This document shows positions 63,208-64,000 of a stretch of 64,000 bases of DNA, piece after piece. Both the position numbers and the translations under genes were made by a program. Every line of letters begins with the position of its first letter. Position 1 is the stretch's first letter. Below the pieces are notes generated by a model. That model did no database searches and had not been told where the DNA came from. It saw only the letters and a list, made by a program, of their open reading frames with translations. The stretch lies in assembly GCA_964035015.1 (NCBI GenBank), contig OZ035997.1, positions 11,470,536-11,534,535 of the forward strand, written 5' to 3'. This DNA is from Corallium rubrum (lineage: Eukaryota; Cnidaria; Anthozoa; Scleralcyonacea; Coralliidae).

Positions 63208-64000
63208 CTATAGTAAATCCAGTTCGAAAGAAAAAAAAGTTAATTCCATGCATACAATACGACTATTTTGCGTTCAATTTTTATAGCCGATTTATACTTC
63301 TTCCTGTCGTAAGAACATTAGAAAATAAACATTAAAAATGAAAAAAAAAAAATTGCCACTGACTGGTGTTTACAATTAGGTTCAACCGAATGATAATTGA
63401 TTAAGGAGGAACTGCAATAAAAAATATACTACTTTTAAACGAACGTCATTAATTGAAAATGTTAATAGTTTCACGATATCTACTCTCGTACTCAAGACAT
63501 GACGTTATCATTCTCGTATTTTATGCCGTCAATTTGAGTTTGTAGAACGGCTCGATTTTAATGTACAGCAAAATTTTCTTTTCAACATTGATGTCATATC
63601 GTCAATTTTGACCTGACTTTGACGATATGACGTCAAATTTGAACTGAGAAAATTCCGCTGTATATCACAATTGAGCAGTGGCGACCGCACAGCCAGGGTC
63701 TTGCCTCTTGGGTTTGAGGGGACAAGAACCTCGATGTCTTAGGGGGTCCAGGGGCATGCTCCCATGGAAAATTTTGGATTTCTAGGGTCTCTGAAACATT
63801 ATATCCTGCATTTTGAGGCAAATATTTAAGAGTAATCTGAAAGCCATAAATTACATAATTTTGTTGAAATCAAACCAGAACATAGAATGATACATGTCAG
63901 AATATATTTAGATTTATTTATAAACAAGTCGTAAATGTAAAAATAGGTTGGAGGCATTTTGTATAGATTTTTATATTCTTAGTATTGTAATTTATAGCAT
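63208..64000. other. Intron upstream of first receptor exon seen
   Basis: No exon recognised up to the window end. 63,690-63,820 holds a second copy of the GGGCATGC-type dispersed repeat (partner 30,740-30,880). Confidence 0.5.

Overview
The window is animal (metazoan) nuclear DNA. It is AT-rich and intron-rich, and it is crowded with foldback (inverted-repeat) elements, retroelement relics and very long microsatellites. The tyrosine-recombinase retroelement, CR1/jockey-like LINE pieces, hammerhead-ribozyme-like fossils and the style of the EGF receptor fit a marine invertebrate. A cnidarian is the best guess (inference, moderate to low confidence); nothing seen excludes a sponge or another lineage.

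Left third (about 1-21,100): no intact host gene was found. It holds a broken LINE (1-2,510, minus), a lone exon resembling GPATCH1 (about 4,540-4,919, minus), many foldback/MITE-like elements, tRNA-derived repeats, and a three-level nest at 11,500-17,583. That nest is a hAT-type element (8-bp target duplication) carrying an array of tRNA-derived units (12-bp duplication), which carries a 4.48-kb DIRS-like retrotransposon with split direct repeats. A 0.7-kb pentanucleotide array follows at 18,042-18,753.

Right two thirds (21,137-63,207, minus strand): one large multi-exon gene for a type I membrane receptor. I could place 22 exons with consistent splice sites and reading phase; the 5' end lies beyond the right edge. 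Protein order: EGF, unknown beta-rich region, a 1,237-residue single-exon segment (coiled coil, Cys-rich block, coiled coil, furin-like site, two Ig domains, SEA-like region), a GCC2/GCC3-type Cys-rich module, 16 EGF modules (each its own phase 1-1 exon), one transmembrane helix, and a tail with NPAF and tyrosine motifs. The EGF exons show layered tandem duplication: an alternating A-B pair repeated four times, and a P-Q pair present twice.

The introns of this gene host almost everything else from 21 to 63 kb. These are a broken hAT transposon whose protein joins an OTU-like protease domain to a TTF-zinc-finger/DUF4371/hAT transposase (39,635-45,331, plus), a Mutator-like element with 9-bp target duplication inside that transposon's intron, a Myb/SANT-like exon (34,098), a 2.5-kb tetranucleotide array with sharp variant domains, a 41-bp minisatellite, LINE 3' ends and foldbacks. 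Seven hammerhead-ribozyme-like cores are scattered through the window; the one at 46,012 is the best preserved.
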